Shown piece by piece: positions 15,549 to 24,861 of a stretch of 64,000 nt of DNA (position 1 is the stretch's first letter; each line of letters opens with the position of its first letter). Origin of the DNA: Algoriphagus hitonicola (lineage in GTDB: Bacteria > Bacteroidota > Bacteroidia > Cytophagales > Cyclobacteriaceae); assembly GCF_900113375.1 (NCBI RefSeq), contig NZ_FOPC01000010.1, forward strand, positions 35,628 through 99,627. The letters are read 5' to 3'. A program made the position numbers and the translations under genes. The notes under the pieces are model-generated. The model saw nothing but the letters and a program-made list of their open reading frames with translations. It had not been told where the DNA came from and did no database searches.

Positions 15549-16892
15549 CTAAACCATTGGGACTTGCCAGCCATTGTGGTAGTTGGCTTTCATCAAATCA
15601 TTGGCTTCCGAATCGGTAAACTGGTTTTTTCCGGCATCCCAATAGACTTTTTTTCCGGTTTTGTATGCGATATTTCCCATTTGGGCGTTTATAGCAGCGA
15701 CAGAGCCAGTCTGAATTGCACACTTCAGTTTGCTGACATCATTGGCTTGAACAGCCTCCACAAAATTCACCGCATGTAAATCCAAGGCACTTGGTCCCTC
15801 CGGGCGGGTATGAGGAACTTCGGCTATTTTAGGTTTACGCTCTCCCTCGACCATTTCGGTTTCTGGGATGACTTTCCATCCTCCACGGTTCACTACGAGG
15901 GTGGCATTGTTTCCAATAAAGGCAATCCCTTCCGTAGAGCCATAATTTCCCCCATCTATACCGGTCGCATGCTCCCAAAGCATATTAAACCCATCGTATT
16001 CATAAACGGTCTGCAAGGTATCCGGCGTCTCTGAAGCATCGTCAGGATAGGCAAATTTTCCACCGGAAGCCATCACGGATTTAGGCGCACTCACTCCCAT
16101 CGCATACAGTGCGATGTCAATCTCATGCACACCCCAATCCGTCATCAATCCACCCGCATAGTCCCAAAACCAGCGAAAGTTGAAATGGAAGCGATTGGGG
16201 TTAAACTCCCGCTTCGGTGCCGGCCCCAGCCACATATCGTAATCCACTCCAGCTGGCGCAGGACCATTGGGTAAAACCGGCACTGGCTTCATCCAACCTT
16301 GATATGCCCAGCATTTCACCAGGCGGATTTGACCGAGTTTACCGGACTTTACATAATTAATGGCTTCATCGTATTGCGAACCTGAACGCTGCCACTGCCC
16401 TACCTGAACGATTTTTCCGTATCGCTCCTGAGCCTTGACCATGATTTGGCATTCCTCGATGGTATTGGCAATGGGTTTTTCGACATAAACGTGCTTGCCC
16501 GCGGAGACCGCATCGACCATATTCAGACAATGCCAATGATCTGGCGTGCCTATGATGACTACATCAATGTTTGGATCTTCGAGCATTTTGCGATAGTCGG
16601 TGTATTGCTTTGGCCTTTTTCCTCGCTGTTTAAACACATCTTCCGTTCGCTGATCCAAAACAGACTGGTCCACGTCTGCCAGCGCGACACAGTTAACGTT
16701 GGGCATCTTGAGATGGGCATTCATATTGGACCAGCCCATCCCTTTGCAGCCAATCAGACCATAGTTCAGCTGATCGGAGGGTTTGATTTTTCGGGTAAAT
16801 GTGCCAAAGTCTGCGGCGGTCATGATGCTGGGCATGCTTAAGCCTGCTCCGAGAAGCATGGTATTTTGTATAAATTTTCTTCGAGAAGACAT
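15549..16892 (-). CDS. Gfo/Idh/MocA-family oxidoreductase with Tat signal
   Basis: A 447-residue NAD(P)-dependent sugar oxidoreductase. The N-terminus SSRRKFIQNTMLLGAGLS is a twin-arginine signal, so the folded enzyme with cofactor is exported. The Rossmann fold opens with YGLIGCKGMGWSN. The motifs VIIGTPDHWHCLNMV and the catalytic HVYVEKPIANT (Glu-Lys-Pro) are typical. A DUF1080 protein lies 98 bases upstream and is probably cotranscribed. Family members oxidise or reduce sugars at C3, and several DUF1080 members are 3-keto-disaccharide hydrolases. This pair may therefore handle 3-keto-glycosides in the periplasm. The exact sugar is unknown. Confidence 0.9.
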   Translation of the reverse strand: MSSRRKFIQNTMLLGAGLSMPSIMTAADFGTFTRKIKPSDQLNYGLIGCKGMGWSNMNAHLKMPNVNCVALADVDQSVLDQRTEDVFKQRGKRPKQYTDYRKMLEDPNIDVVIIGTPDHWHCLNMVDAVSAGKHVYVEKPIANTIEECQIMVKAQERYGKIVQVGQWQRSGSQYDEAINYVKSGKLGQIRLVKCWAYQGWMKPVPVLPNGPAPAGVDYDMWLGPAPKREFNPNRFHFNFRWFWDYAGGLMTDWGVHEIDIALYAMGVSAPKSVMASGGKFAYPDDASETPDTLQTVYEYDGFNMLWEHATGIDGGNYGSTEGIAFIGNNATLVVNRGGWKVIPETEMVEGERKPKIAEVPHTRPEGPSALDLHAVNFVEAVQANDVSKLKCAIQTGSVAAINAQMGNIAYKTGKKVYWDAGKNQFTDSEANDLMKANYHNGWQVPMV

Positions 16893-16990
16893 AATGGTTA
16901 TTGGGTTAATGGTTATAAAATATAAGTAGGCAGTGACAGTATTCAGTTTGCAGATTTGGTGCTTATTGAAAACCGATTCCTGTCAACTTA

Positions 16991-17758
16991 TTATAGCGGT
17001 CTGACCCAGATATTTCTAAATCTGACCGGGTTGCCATGATCCTGCAATTTGATCGGCAATTCTTCTGCATGTTCCTTATAGTTGGGAATACCGATGTATT
17101 CGGTTGGTCCGCGAAGGATCACATTATTCTGGACTACCACTCCATTGATTAATACGGTAACCGTAGCCGGTGAGGCAAGCACACCGTTTTTATCAAATCG
17201 AGGCGCTTTGAAGATAATGTCGTAATAATTCCACTCTCCAGGTGCTCGAAGGGGATTGACCAAAGGAGGATATTGCTTATAAATAGAACCAGCTTGACCA
17301 TTGGTATAGGTTTTACTCTCGTAGCTATCGAGAATCTGTACTTCATACAAACCCATGAGAAAAAAACCGGAATTGCCTCGACCCTGTCCTTCTCCCTTGA
17401 TTTCGGTAGGTGCAGACCACTCGACATGATATTGGGCATCGCCAAAGGACATTTTAGACTGAAGATCACCTTTTCCAGCCGTCACGACCAACTCTCCGTT
17501 TTCAATGTTCCATTCTGCCGGACTTGAGCCGTCTTTTGCAGAAACAAAATTATTCAAACTGCTGCCGTCAAATAACACGATCGCATCAGATGGAGCTTGA
17601 TGATTCTGAGCTCCAGGAGTGATTTTGGGAGGTACAGGGGTGTAAAATTCGGTAGCCTCAGGTGGCAAAGGCGGAGGAGTCTTCTCCTGAGCATGGGCAA
17701 AAGATCCCAGCATCACTAGTGCACTAAGGGTTAAAATGGGTTTTAATGTCATTTTCAT
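16991..17758 (-). CDS. DUF1080 (3-keto-disaccharide hydrolase fold) exported protein
   Basis: A 255-residue secreted protein. The frame is open from 17806, but the Met at 17758 starts a normal signal peptide (cleavage after AHAQ), so I prefer it. A Pro-rich linker (residues about 21-50) leads to a single concanavalin-like DUF1080 domain (PF06439). It shows IVLFDGSSLNNFVS, GNSGFFLMGLYEVQILDS, and the closing PVRFRNIWVRPL, all typical. Some members hydrolyse 3-keto-glucosides after oxidation by a Gfo/Idh/MocA enzyme. The Tat-exported oxidoreductase directly downstream fits that pathway. Function at the level of substrate is inference. Confidence 0.88.
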   Translation of the reverse strand: MKMTLKPILTLSALVMLGSFAHAQEKTPPPLPPEATEFYTPVPPKITPGAQNHQAPSDAIVLFDGSSLNNFVSAKDGSSPAEWNIENGELVVTAGKGDLQSKMSFGDAQYHVEWSAPTEIKGEGQGRGNSGFFLMGLYEVQILDSYESKTYTNGQAGSIYKQYPPLVNPLRAPGEWNYYDIIFKAPRFDKNGVLASPATVTVLINGVVVQNNVILRGPTEYIGIPNYKEHAEELPIKLQDHGNPVRFRNIWVRPL

Positions 17759-17887
17759 AGCAAAGATTATTAGGAATGAGAATTTAATGCAATAAATTAA
17801 ACCCAAAAGTCCTCAATCAAAAAACCATTGATGGATTTTTAATTGTATAAGGTTTCATCTTTCCTAAATTTCAGAAAATTTCACCCT

Positions 17888-20425
17888 ATGAAAAAACATT
17901 ACTTCTTAACATTATTCACCTGGTTTACTGCATTTTCGGCATTCGCTCAGGTTGATTATTTTTTCCCAGGCGAAACCTTTGACCCGGCAATTCCCTCACC
18001 CGAGGAATTTTTGGGCTATCCTGTTGGCGATTGGCACACCCGCTACGATTTGATTGTCAAGTATTATGAAAAACTAGATGAAGTTTCTGATTTGGCAAAG
18101 TTGCAAACCATAGGATACACCCATGAGCATCGGCCAAAAATTATTTTGACCATTGCCTCCGGCCAAAATATCGAAGACCTTGAAACAATCCGACAGCGAC
18201 AAGTTCAGCTCGCGGATCCTTCCCAGCCCAAACCTGATGTCAGCCAAATGCCGGCTATCGTCCAATTAGGCTATGGAGTTCACGGAAACGAACCCTCCTC
18301 AGCGGAGGCCGCTTTGCTAACTGCGTATTGGCTGCTCGCCTCTCAGTCAGAATTGGCGCAAAATCTCCGAGCAGAAGCTGTGGTCCACTTTGATCCCACA
18401 CTCAATCCCGATGGACGCGATCGACACAGTTTATGGGCAAATTCAAACAAAGGCTTCCCTCCTGTCGCTGATCCTCTCGATCGGGAGCATAATGAAGCCT
18501 GGCCAGGCGGCAGAACCAATCATTACTGGTTTGATTTGAATCGCGACTGGCTTCCTTTGGCACATCCGGAATCTCAAGTGAAAGTAGAGTGGTATCATCA
18601 ATGGTACCCCAATGTGACTACAGATTTTCATGAAATGGGAACAAATAGTACCTATTTCTTCGAACCTACCAAGCCCTATGGCTCAGAGAATCCTGTCGTT
18701 CCGAGAAAAAATTACGATGAAATCAATCCCCTTTTCGCCAGCTATTTCGCCAAATACATGGATGAAATCGGCAGTCTGTATTGGACCAAAGAAGTCTTTG
18801 ACAACAGTTATCCTGGCTATGGTTCGACCTATCCGGATATTCATGGCGGTCTAGGATTGGTATTTGAAACTGCGAGTAGCCGGGGTCATCTGCAAGCCAG
18901 TCAGCGGGGAGATATTTCTTTTGCTTTTACCATCAGAAACCACGTAGTTAATTCTATGGCCACGCTAGAAGCTTCACTGGATAATCGGGAATACATGCAT
19001 GATTACCTCCGCGAATTTTTCGAAACTGCCGTAGCTGAAGGTGCGAAAGACCCGGCTAAAAACTACGTGTTCGGAGACGAATTTGATCAAGGAAGAAATC
19101 GGCTTTTTCTTCAATTTCTAATCGATCACCAAATCAAAGTCTATGAAAATTCGGAGGATTTGAATCTGAATGGTCAGGAATTCAAAAAGGAATCTTCTTG
19201 GATAGTTCCCACCAATCAACCGCAATATCGAATGGTCCGGACGATGTTTGAATATGAAAAGGAATTTGCCGATTCGGTATTTTACGATGCCTCAGCCTGG
19301 ACCATGGCAGCAGCTTACGGCATTCCGTTTGGAGCCTCTCCTTCCGCTGATCCGGGTAGCGAAATCACTGAAGTTAGCCTGCCTAAATTTGAATTTCCCA
19401 GCGAAAATGCCTATGCCTACTTGCTGGATTGGACGGATTATTTCGCCCCAAAAATGCTCCATGAAATGCAGGAAGCAGGAATTCATGTAGAAATGATCAA
19501 TCGTCCATTTACCGCACAGACTCAAGAAGGAGCCGTCGAATTTTCTGCTGGAACCTTGATGATACCAATGGGCTTTCAAAAATTGGAAAAAGAAGAAATC
19601 CGAGAAAAACTCGCGGATCTCGCTGAATCAAATCATCAGCAAATTTATGGGGTGCAAACTGGACTAAACCTGAGCGGAATCGACTTGGGCTCCAATCTGG
19701 TAGGTGCGGTAGAAAAGCCAAAAGTTCTTATGCTCGTCGGTCCGGGAGTTTCTTCCTATGAAGCCGGAGAAATCTGGCATTTGATGGACACCAAAGTTGG
19801 GATGCCGATTACCAAAGTGAATTCTGATAATTTTGGAAGGGTTAACCTATTCGATTATACTACGCTGATTTTACCTTCAGGAAATTACAATTCCATTGAG
19901 GGGAATTCCCTGGAGCATCTCAAAGATTGGATCAACCGTGGCGGAACGGTCATTTCTTTTAAAACCGCAAGCCTTTGGCTGAATAGAAATGAAATTACTT
20001 CGGAGGAATTGATAGAGTCGGAAAACAAAGATCCACAGAGCTTGCCTTTTGCTGTTCGTCGGGATTTTGAAGGCGCCAAAGAACTCGGTGGTAGCATTTA
20101 CATGGCGAAGTTGGATCTATCCCATCCAATCGCTTATGGTTACCATCAGGAAAATCTGCCAGTCTATCGAAACAATTCAATTTTTGTAAAACCAAGCAAA
20201 AACAAATACCTGACTCCGATTAAGTATTCCGAAAATCCCCATTTGGGTGGCTATGTTTCTGATGCCAATTTGGAATTGCTTAAGCAAAGTGCCGGAGTAC
20301 TCATCTCACCAGTTGGTCAAGGTCGGGTGGTTCATTTCTTTGATAGTCCAAATTTCAGGGGAACCTGGTTCGGAACCAACAAACTGTTTTTAAATGCAGT
20401 CTTCTTCGGAGAGACGATGAACTAA
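17888..20425 (+). CDS. Large M14-family zinc carboxypeptidase, secreted
   Basis: An 845-residue exported peptidase. The frame begins at 17843, but the Met at 17888 opens a clean signal peptide (MKKHYFL to FAQ), which I take as the start. The M14 domain (about 35-340) has the zinc motif HGNE, DPTLNPDGRDR, FDLNRDWLPLAHPES, the second His in TTDFHEMGTN and the catalytic Glu in GLVFETASSRG. The C-terminal half (about 480-840) contains a class I glutamine-amidotransferase-like region (KVLMLVGPGVSSYEAGE), a known add-on in large Bacteroidota M14 enzymes. It is divergent from the DUF1080 gene and has its own terminator. Probably cleaves peptides outside the cytoplasm. Confidence 0.9.
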   Translation: MKKHYFLTLFTWFTAFSAFAQVDYFFPGETFDPAIPSPEEFLGYPVGDWHTRYDLIVKYYEKLDEVSDLAKLQTIGYTHEHRPKIILTIASGQNIEDLETIRQRQVQLADPSQPKPDVSQMPAIVQLGYGVHGNEPSSAEAALLTAYWLLASQSELAQNLRAEAVVHFDPTLNPDGRDRHSLWANSNKGFPPVADPLDREHNEAWPGGRTNHYWFDLNRDWLPLAHPESQVKVEWYHQWYPNVTTDFHEMGTNSTYFFEPTKPYGSENPVVPRKNYDEINPLFASYFAKYMDEIGSLYWTKEVFDNSYPGYGSTYPDIHGGLGLVFETASSRGHLQASQRGDISFAFTIRNHVVNSMATLEASLDNREYMHDYLREFFETAVAEGAKDPAKNYVFGDEFDQGRNRLFLQFLIDHQIKVYENSEDLNLNGQEFKKESSWIVPTNQPQYRMVRTMFEYEKEFADSVFYDASAWTMAAAYGIPFGASPSADPGSEITEVSLPKFEFPSENAYAYLLDWTDYFAPKMLHEMQEAGIHVEMINRPFTAQTQEGAVEFSAGTLMIPMGFQKLEKEEIREKLADLAESNHQQIYGVQTGLNLSGIDLGSNLVGAVEKPKVLMLVGPGVSSYEAGEIWHLMDTKVGMPITKVNSDNFGRVNLFDYTTLILPSGNYNSIEGNSLEHLKDWINRGGTVISFKTASLWLNRNEITSEELIESENKDPQSLPFAVRRDFEGAKELGGSIYMAKLDLSHPIAYGYHQENLPVYRNNSIFVKPSKNKYLTPIKYSENPHLGGYVSDANLELLKQSAGVLISPVGQGRVVHFFDSPNFRGTWFGTNKLFLNAVFFGETMN

Positions 20426-20448
20426 CAGCAAAACTTTCAGAACCTTTT

Positions 20449-20478
20449 AAGGGCAGCCCAACAGCTGCCTTTTTTTTA
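20449..20478 (+). terminator. Rho-independent terminator after the large M14 peptidase
   Basis: GGCAGC pairs with GCTGCC (extended by G-T and A-T pairs) around CCAACA and is followed by eight T. Confidence 0.85.
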
Positions 20479-20486
20479 TAAATAAA

Positions 20487-20954
20487 CTAGGCGATGATCT
20501 CCAACAAGGTCCCTGACCCCCTACTGACCATTTTCCACATTCCAAAATCGAATTCAATGATTCCTAAATTCCCGGGTTGCAGATTGATATAGGAGCTTTC
20601 CGAAAGCAGAGATAACAGTAAACTGATCGTAGGATTGTGGCCGACGATCAAGCAGGATTCGACCGAATCGGGCAGAGATTCCAACAGTACAATTAACTGA
20701 TTGAGATCCCCGGTATAGATTTTCTCAACCTCCTGACGGGCCTTGATTAAGACCACATTTCCAAAAATCTCCGCAGTCTCCAAAGTCCGAGTTGCTGGCG
20801 AACAAAACATAAAATCAATAGAATCTTGCGTTTTCAATACAGTTTTGGCCACTTTTAATACGGTTGATTTTCCTCTTAGAGTCAATCTCCGTTTAAAATC
20901 CGTATCTTCCCCAAAACCTGCCTCTCCATGACGCAGGAGAAATAACTTCTTCAT
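20487..20954 (-). CDS. sixA: SixA-type phosphohistidine phosphatase
   Basis: A 155-residue member of the histidine phosphatase (phosphoglycerate-mutase-like) clan. The catalytic RHG motif is at residues 8-10 (LFLLRHGEAG). A second Arg lies in the RRLTLRGK segment, and the second catalytic His is in CLIVGHNPTIS. Short length and the SPATRTLETAEI motif match SixA, which removes phosphate from His in phosphorelay proteins. In Bacteroidota the substrate is not established, so the symbol is given for family only. It is divergent from topA. Confidence 0.82.
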   Translation of the reverse strand: MKKLFLLRHGEAGFGEDTDFKRRLTLRGKSTVLKVAKTVLKTQDSIDFMFCSPATRTLETAEIFGNVVLIKARQEVEKIYTGDLNQLIVLLESLPDSVESCLIVGHNPTISLLLSLLSESSYINLQPGNLGIIEFDFGMWKMVSRGSGTLLEIIA

Positions 20955-21109
20955 TTGTAGCTAATTTAATCCCCAACTTTATGCAAATAAAAGGCCAATA
21001 AGAGCTTCATCGAATCAATCCATTCGAGCATTTATTTGGAGGTGAAAACAATGCCCTCTATTTTTAGCTTTTCAAAACGAGCCCTAGGCTCATCAACTCT
21101 TGCCTTTTT

Positions 21110-23434
21110 ATGTCAAAAAATCTTGTTATAGTCGAGTCACCCGCCAAAGCCAAAACCATCGAAGGATATTTGGGAAAGGATTTTAAAGTGACCTCCAGTT
21201 ATGGTCACGTGAGAGACTTGCCTAAAGGTGATAAAGCCATTGATATTAAAAACCGGTTCAAACCGACCTACGAAGTCACTGCAGATAAAAAAGAAGTCAT
21301 CAAAAACCTCAAAAATCTAGTCAAAGATGCCGAGATGATTTACCTGGCAAGTGATGATGACCGTGAGGGAGAAGCCATTTCTTGGCATCTCAAAGAGGTA
21401 CTCAATCTAAAGGATGAAAATACCAAGCGGATTGTTTTCCGGGAAATCACCAAAAATGCCATAACCAAAGCCATCGAAAACCCGAGAGGAATCGATTATG
21501 ATTTGGTGAATGCACAGCAGGCGAGACGGATTTTGGATCGCTTGGTGGGTTTTGAACTCTCTCCTGTTCTTTGGAAAAAAATCAAAACGGGACTTTCGGC
21601 AGGCCGTGTTCAGTCTGTGGCTGTTCGGTTGATCGTCGAGCGAGAGCGTGAAATCGAAGCCCACAAAGCAAAATCCTCTTTTAGAATCACCGCCCAATTT
21701 GAGGCAGACGGCAAGAGTTTTCAGGCAGAATTGCCCAAGAAATTTCCGACCAAAGAAGAGGCGGAAGCTTTTCTGAAAGAATGCCTAAGCGCTGAGTTTT
21801 CTGTCGGAAATCTGGAGAAAAAACCAGCCAAAAAATCTCCCGCACCGCCTTTTACCACTTCTACCCTTCAGCAGGAAGCCAGTAGAAAGCTCTACTTCTC
21901 AGTGGCGCAGACCATGTCTGTAGCCCAGAAACTCTACGAAGCCGGTAAAATCTCCTACATGCGTACCGACAGTGTCAACCTGTCTGAGGATGCGATGAAA
22001 TCTGCCGAGGATGCAATCAAAAACGACTTTGGAAATCAATATCACAAAGCCAGAAAATACAGTACCAAATCTGAAAGCGCACAGGAAGCACACGAAGCCA
22101 TCCGACCCACGGATTTTTCCAAATCAGAAGTCAGCGGTGACCGAAATGAACAGCGGCTTTACGAACTGATCTGGAAGCGGGCGATCGCCTCTCAGATGTC
22201 AGACGCAGAACTCGAAAAAACCAATGTAACAATCACCGTTTCCAATTCGGATCTGACCCTTAGCGCTCAGGGAGAAGTCATCAAATTTGACGGATTTTTG
22301 AAAGTCTATCTGGAAAGTACGGATGATGAAAACGAGGAAGAAGAAAGCAACAGCAAATCGCTGCTACCTCCGATGAAAATCGGACAGGAGCTGAAGCTTC
22401 TCGAAATGAAAGCCCGGGAATCATTTACCCGAGCAGCTCCGAGATATACGGAAGCTTCTCTGGTGAAAAAGCTCGAAGAACTCGGTATCGGACGCCCGTC
22501 TACCTATGCGCCGACGATTTCAACCATTCAAAAGCGGGAATATGTGATTAAGGAAAGCCGGGATGGCACACCGAGAAATTATCAGGAAATGATCATTTCG
22601 AAGGGTGAATTTTCCGAAAGCTCCAAAACCGAAATCACGGGTGCTGAAAAACAAAAGCTTTTCCCGACCAATATCGCGATGGTCGTCAATGATTTTCTTG
22701 TGGAGCATTTCCCCAATGTCATCGATGTGAATTTTACTGCACGGGTAGAAAAAGAGTTTGATGATATCGCAGCAGGTGGACAGGATTGGCAGGATATGAT
22801 TGATGGATTTTATGGCAAATTTCATCACAGTGTCGAGGAGACGGAGCAAGTTTCCCGACAGGACGTGAATAGCAGCCGATATCTGGGTGATCACCCGGTC
22901 AGCGGAAAACCGGTAACTGCACGTTTGGGTCGATTTGGGCCACTTGTGCAAATCGGAGACAGTGAGGATGAGGAAAAGCAGTTTGCCAGCCTGAAAAAAG
23001 GCCAGTTTATCGAAAACATCAGCATGGAAGATGCACTTGAACTTTTCAAATTACCGAGAGACGTGGGGATGTTTGAAGATAAAAAAATGGTGGCAGCTAT
23101 CGGAAGATTCGGTCCATACATTCGACATGATGGCAATTTCTTTTCTTTGCAAAAAGAGCAGGATCCACTGAGCATAAACGAAGAAGAAGCGATCCAACTC
23201 ATCAAGGATAAGCGCGAAGCCGATGCTAAGAAACACATCAAGAGTTTTGATGAAAATCCTGAGATCCAAATCCTCAATGGAAGATGGGGTCCTTACATCA
23301 AGTTTGGCAAAAACAATTATAAAATTCCAAAAGATAAGGAAGCAGAGGAGCTGACCTACCAAGAAACAATAGAAATCATCGAAAATCAGCCAGAGCCTAA
23401 GAAAAAAGGTGGTCGATTTGCGAAGAAAAAGTAA
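21110..23434 (+). CDS. topA: DNA topoisomerase I (type IA)
   Basis: A 774-residue type IA topoisomerase, which relaxes negative supercoils. The Toprim domain opens with LVIVESPAKAKTIEGYLG and has the metal-binding DDDREGEA motif. The central gate contains SAGRVQSVAVR and the active-site Tyr283 in SYMRTDS. LEELGIGRPSTYAPTI is the domain II/III signature. The C-terminus has no zinc-finger cysteines but three short repeats (RLGRFGPLVQIGD, AAIGRFGPYIRHD, NGRWGPYIKFG) and a Lys-rich tail, as is usual in this phylum. Length and motifs are complete. It has its own terminator. Confidence 0.97.
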   Translation: MSKNLVIVESPAKAKTIEGYLGKDFKVTSSYGHVRDLPKGDKAIDIKNRFKPTYEVTADKKEVIKNLKNLVKDAEMIYLASDDDREGEAISWHLKEVLNLKDENTKRIVFREITKNAITKAIENPRGIDYDLVNAQQARRILDRLVGFELSPVLWKKIKTGLSAGRVQSVAVRLIVEREREIEAHKAKSSFRITAQFEADGKSFQAELPKKFPTKEEAEAFLKECLSAEFSVGNLEKKPAKKSPAPPFTTSTLQQEASRKLYFSVAQTMSVAQKLYEAGKISYMRTDSVNLSEDAMKSAEDAIKNDFGNQYHKARKYSTKSESAQEAHEAIRPTDFSKSEVSGDRNEQRLYELIWKRAIASQMSDAELEKTNVTITVSNSDLTLSAQGEVIKFDGFLKVYLESTDDENEEEESNSKSLLPPMKIGQELKLLEMKARESFTRAAPRYTEASLVKKLEELGIGRPSTYAPTISTIQKREYVIKESRDGTPRNYQEMIISKGEFSESSKTEITGAEKQKLFPTNIAMVVNDFLVEHFPNVIDVNFTARVEKEFDDIAAGGQDWQDMIDGFYGKFHHSVEETEQVSRQDVNSSRYLGDHPVSGKPVTARLGRFGPLVQIGDSEDEEKQFASLKKGQFIENISMEDALELFKLPRDVGMFEDKKMVAAIGRFGPYIRHDGNFFSLQKEQDPLSINEEEAIQLIKDKREADAKKHIKSFDENPEIQILNGRWGPYIKFGKNNYKIPKDKEAEELTYQETIEIIENQPEPKKKGGRFAKKK

Positions 23435-23452
23435 TTTCAACAAAATCAAATT

Positions 23453-23487
23453 CAAAAAAAAGACTGGCCAATTGACCAGTCTTTTTT
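23453..23487. terminator. Bidirectional terminator between topA and susD-like gene
   Basis: AAAAGACTGG and CCAGTCTTTT form a 10-bp stem with loop CCAATTGA-type centre, flanked by A runs on the left and T runs on the right. It can stop topA rightward and the SusC/D operon leftward. Confidence 0.85.
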
Positions 23488-23505
23488 GCTTTTTTATTCA
23501 TTTTA

Positions 23506-24849
23506 TTACAAAGTTTCATACCCTGGGTTTTGTTCTAAAGCTCCCTCTTCCGAAACCTGCAATTCGTTTCGTGGAATCGGGAAGACCTTTCTAAAGTCCG
23601 GCATATCCAACACCTCTTCCACCCGGTCAAACCGGACCAAATCAAAGAATCGGTGTCCTTCATAGTTTAATTCGATCCTTCTTTCCTGTAAGAGCACATC
23701 GATAAAATTATCCATACTGGCAACAGAAGTTATTTCTGACAACCCTGCACGCTCTCGAATCACATTTATATCCGAAAGGCCAGCTTGAGGATCATCGGAT
23801 CGCATTGCAGCGGCCTCCGCTCGAATCAAATAAATTTCGGCCAATCTGAAGATTTTGGCATTATTGGAGTTGTTTCCGTCGGGGTACTTTAGCGTTCTGT
23901 TGGCATTTCTCGAAAAACCAAAAAAGGCTGCTCTTGCATCACCAGCTTCAATGGCATTCAAGAGGCTCTCATCCACATTATATTCATCTCTGCGAATCGC
24001 AAAGGTGTTGTATGCACTTTGATCCTGATCATTGAATTCCAAATCGAAAATACTCTCTTCGCTGGGATCCAGTGTATTGTACACATCAGAGAGGTCCGCA
24101 GCTAACGTAGCAGGTCCATTCTGAATGAGCTCATCGGCTGCAGCAAAGGCCCGTTCGTAATTTTTCTGATATAGGGCAACTCTTGCCTGTAGTCCCAAAG
24201 TGGCCCAATAATTCATTCTACCAGGATCATCTGTTCCTGTTAAAAGAGAAAGAGCCGTTTCGATATCATTATTGATCTGAAGGTAAGTATCGGAAACACT
24301 GCTTCTACTTAGATTGGGAATCAAATTGAAATCATTGTTTTCGACCGGCTCAAGTAGAAGCGGCATGCCGAATCTAGAGTCCAAGTCATAATGCTCCCCA
24401 TAAACGCGCAACAAATCAAAATAGGCCATAGCCCTCAAGGCATGCGCTTCACCCAACACTTGGTTTTTATTTCCAAAATTTGCCTCATCCAAGCCGGGAA
24501 CCTCTGTCACCAGAAGATTGGTAATATTGATAACTTGATAGATGTCTACCCAAGCTGAACTTACCCAAAGATTAGAAAAGGGCACAGCTTTCTGATCAAT
24601 CTCCAACTGAGAATCAAAGAAACCCTGATAAATCGCATTATCAGCAATTAAATCATTGTTTAGGACATATTCTACCCCATAGTAAGCATCTGATCCCATC
24701 GAGGAGTAAGCTCCATTTAGGATCGCATTTGCCGATGCTCCGTCTGCCAAAGCAGTATTTGCATCCAAGGCAGTCTGAGGATCGGGTTCGAGGACGTTAC
24801 AGGCCCCCATTACTAGAATTAGTGAGAAAAACGATAGTATCTTTTTCAT
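23506..24849 (-). CDS. SusD/RagB-family outer-membrane nutrient-binding lipoprotein
   Basis: A 447-residue lipoprotein: signal peptide with lipobox LVMGAC (Cys16), then a helical TPR-like fold. Family motifs include the N-terminal NAILNGAYSSMGSDAYYG, GEAHALRAMAYFDLLRVYG, and the C-terminal RLAEIYLIRAEAA followed by DINVIRERAGL and QERRIELNYEGHRFFDLVRF. It lies 12 bases after the SusC-like receptor and should act as its lid and binding partner at the cell surface. No glycosidase, sulfatase or sensor lies next to the pair, so the ligand is unknown; SusD proteins bind glycans, peptides or other oligomers. Confidence 0.95.
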   Translation of the reverse strand: MKKILSFFSLILVMGACNVLEPDPQTALDANTALADGASANAILNGAYSSMGSDAYYGVEYVLNNDLIADNAIYQGFFDSQLEIDQKAVPFSNLWVSSAWVDIYQVINITNLLVTEVPGLDEANFGNKNQVLGEAHALRAMAYFDLLRVYGEHYDLDSRFGMPLLLEPVENNDFNLIPNLSRSSVSDTYLQINNDIETALSLLTGTDDPGRMNYWATLGLQARVALYQKNYERAFAAADELIQNGPATLAADLSDVYNTLDPSEESIFDLEFNDQDQSAYNTFAIRRDEYNVDESLLNAIEAGDARAAFFGFSRNANRTLKYPDGNNSNNAKIFRLAEIYLIRAEAAAMRSDDPQAGLSDINVIRERAGLSEITSVASMDNFIDVLLQERRIELNYEGHRFFDLVRFDRVEEVLDMPDFRKVFPIPRNELQVSEEGALEQNPGYETL

Positions 24850-24861
24850 AATCTTTCTGTA

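Noticed and set aside
15471..15779. 102-residue rightward frame at the end of the oxidoreductase gene
   Set aside because: Most of it is opposite the Gfo/Idh/MocA C-terminus, and the leftward terminator just before it belongs to that gene.
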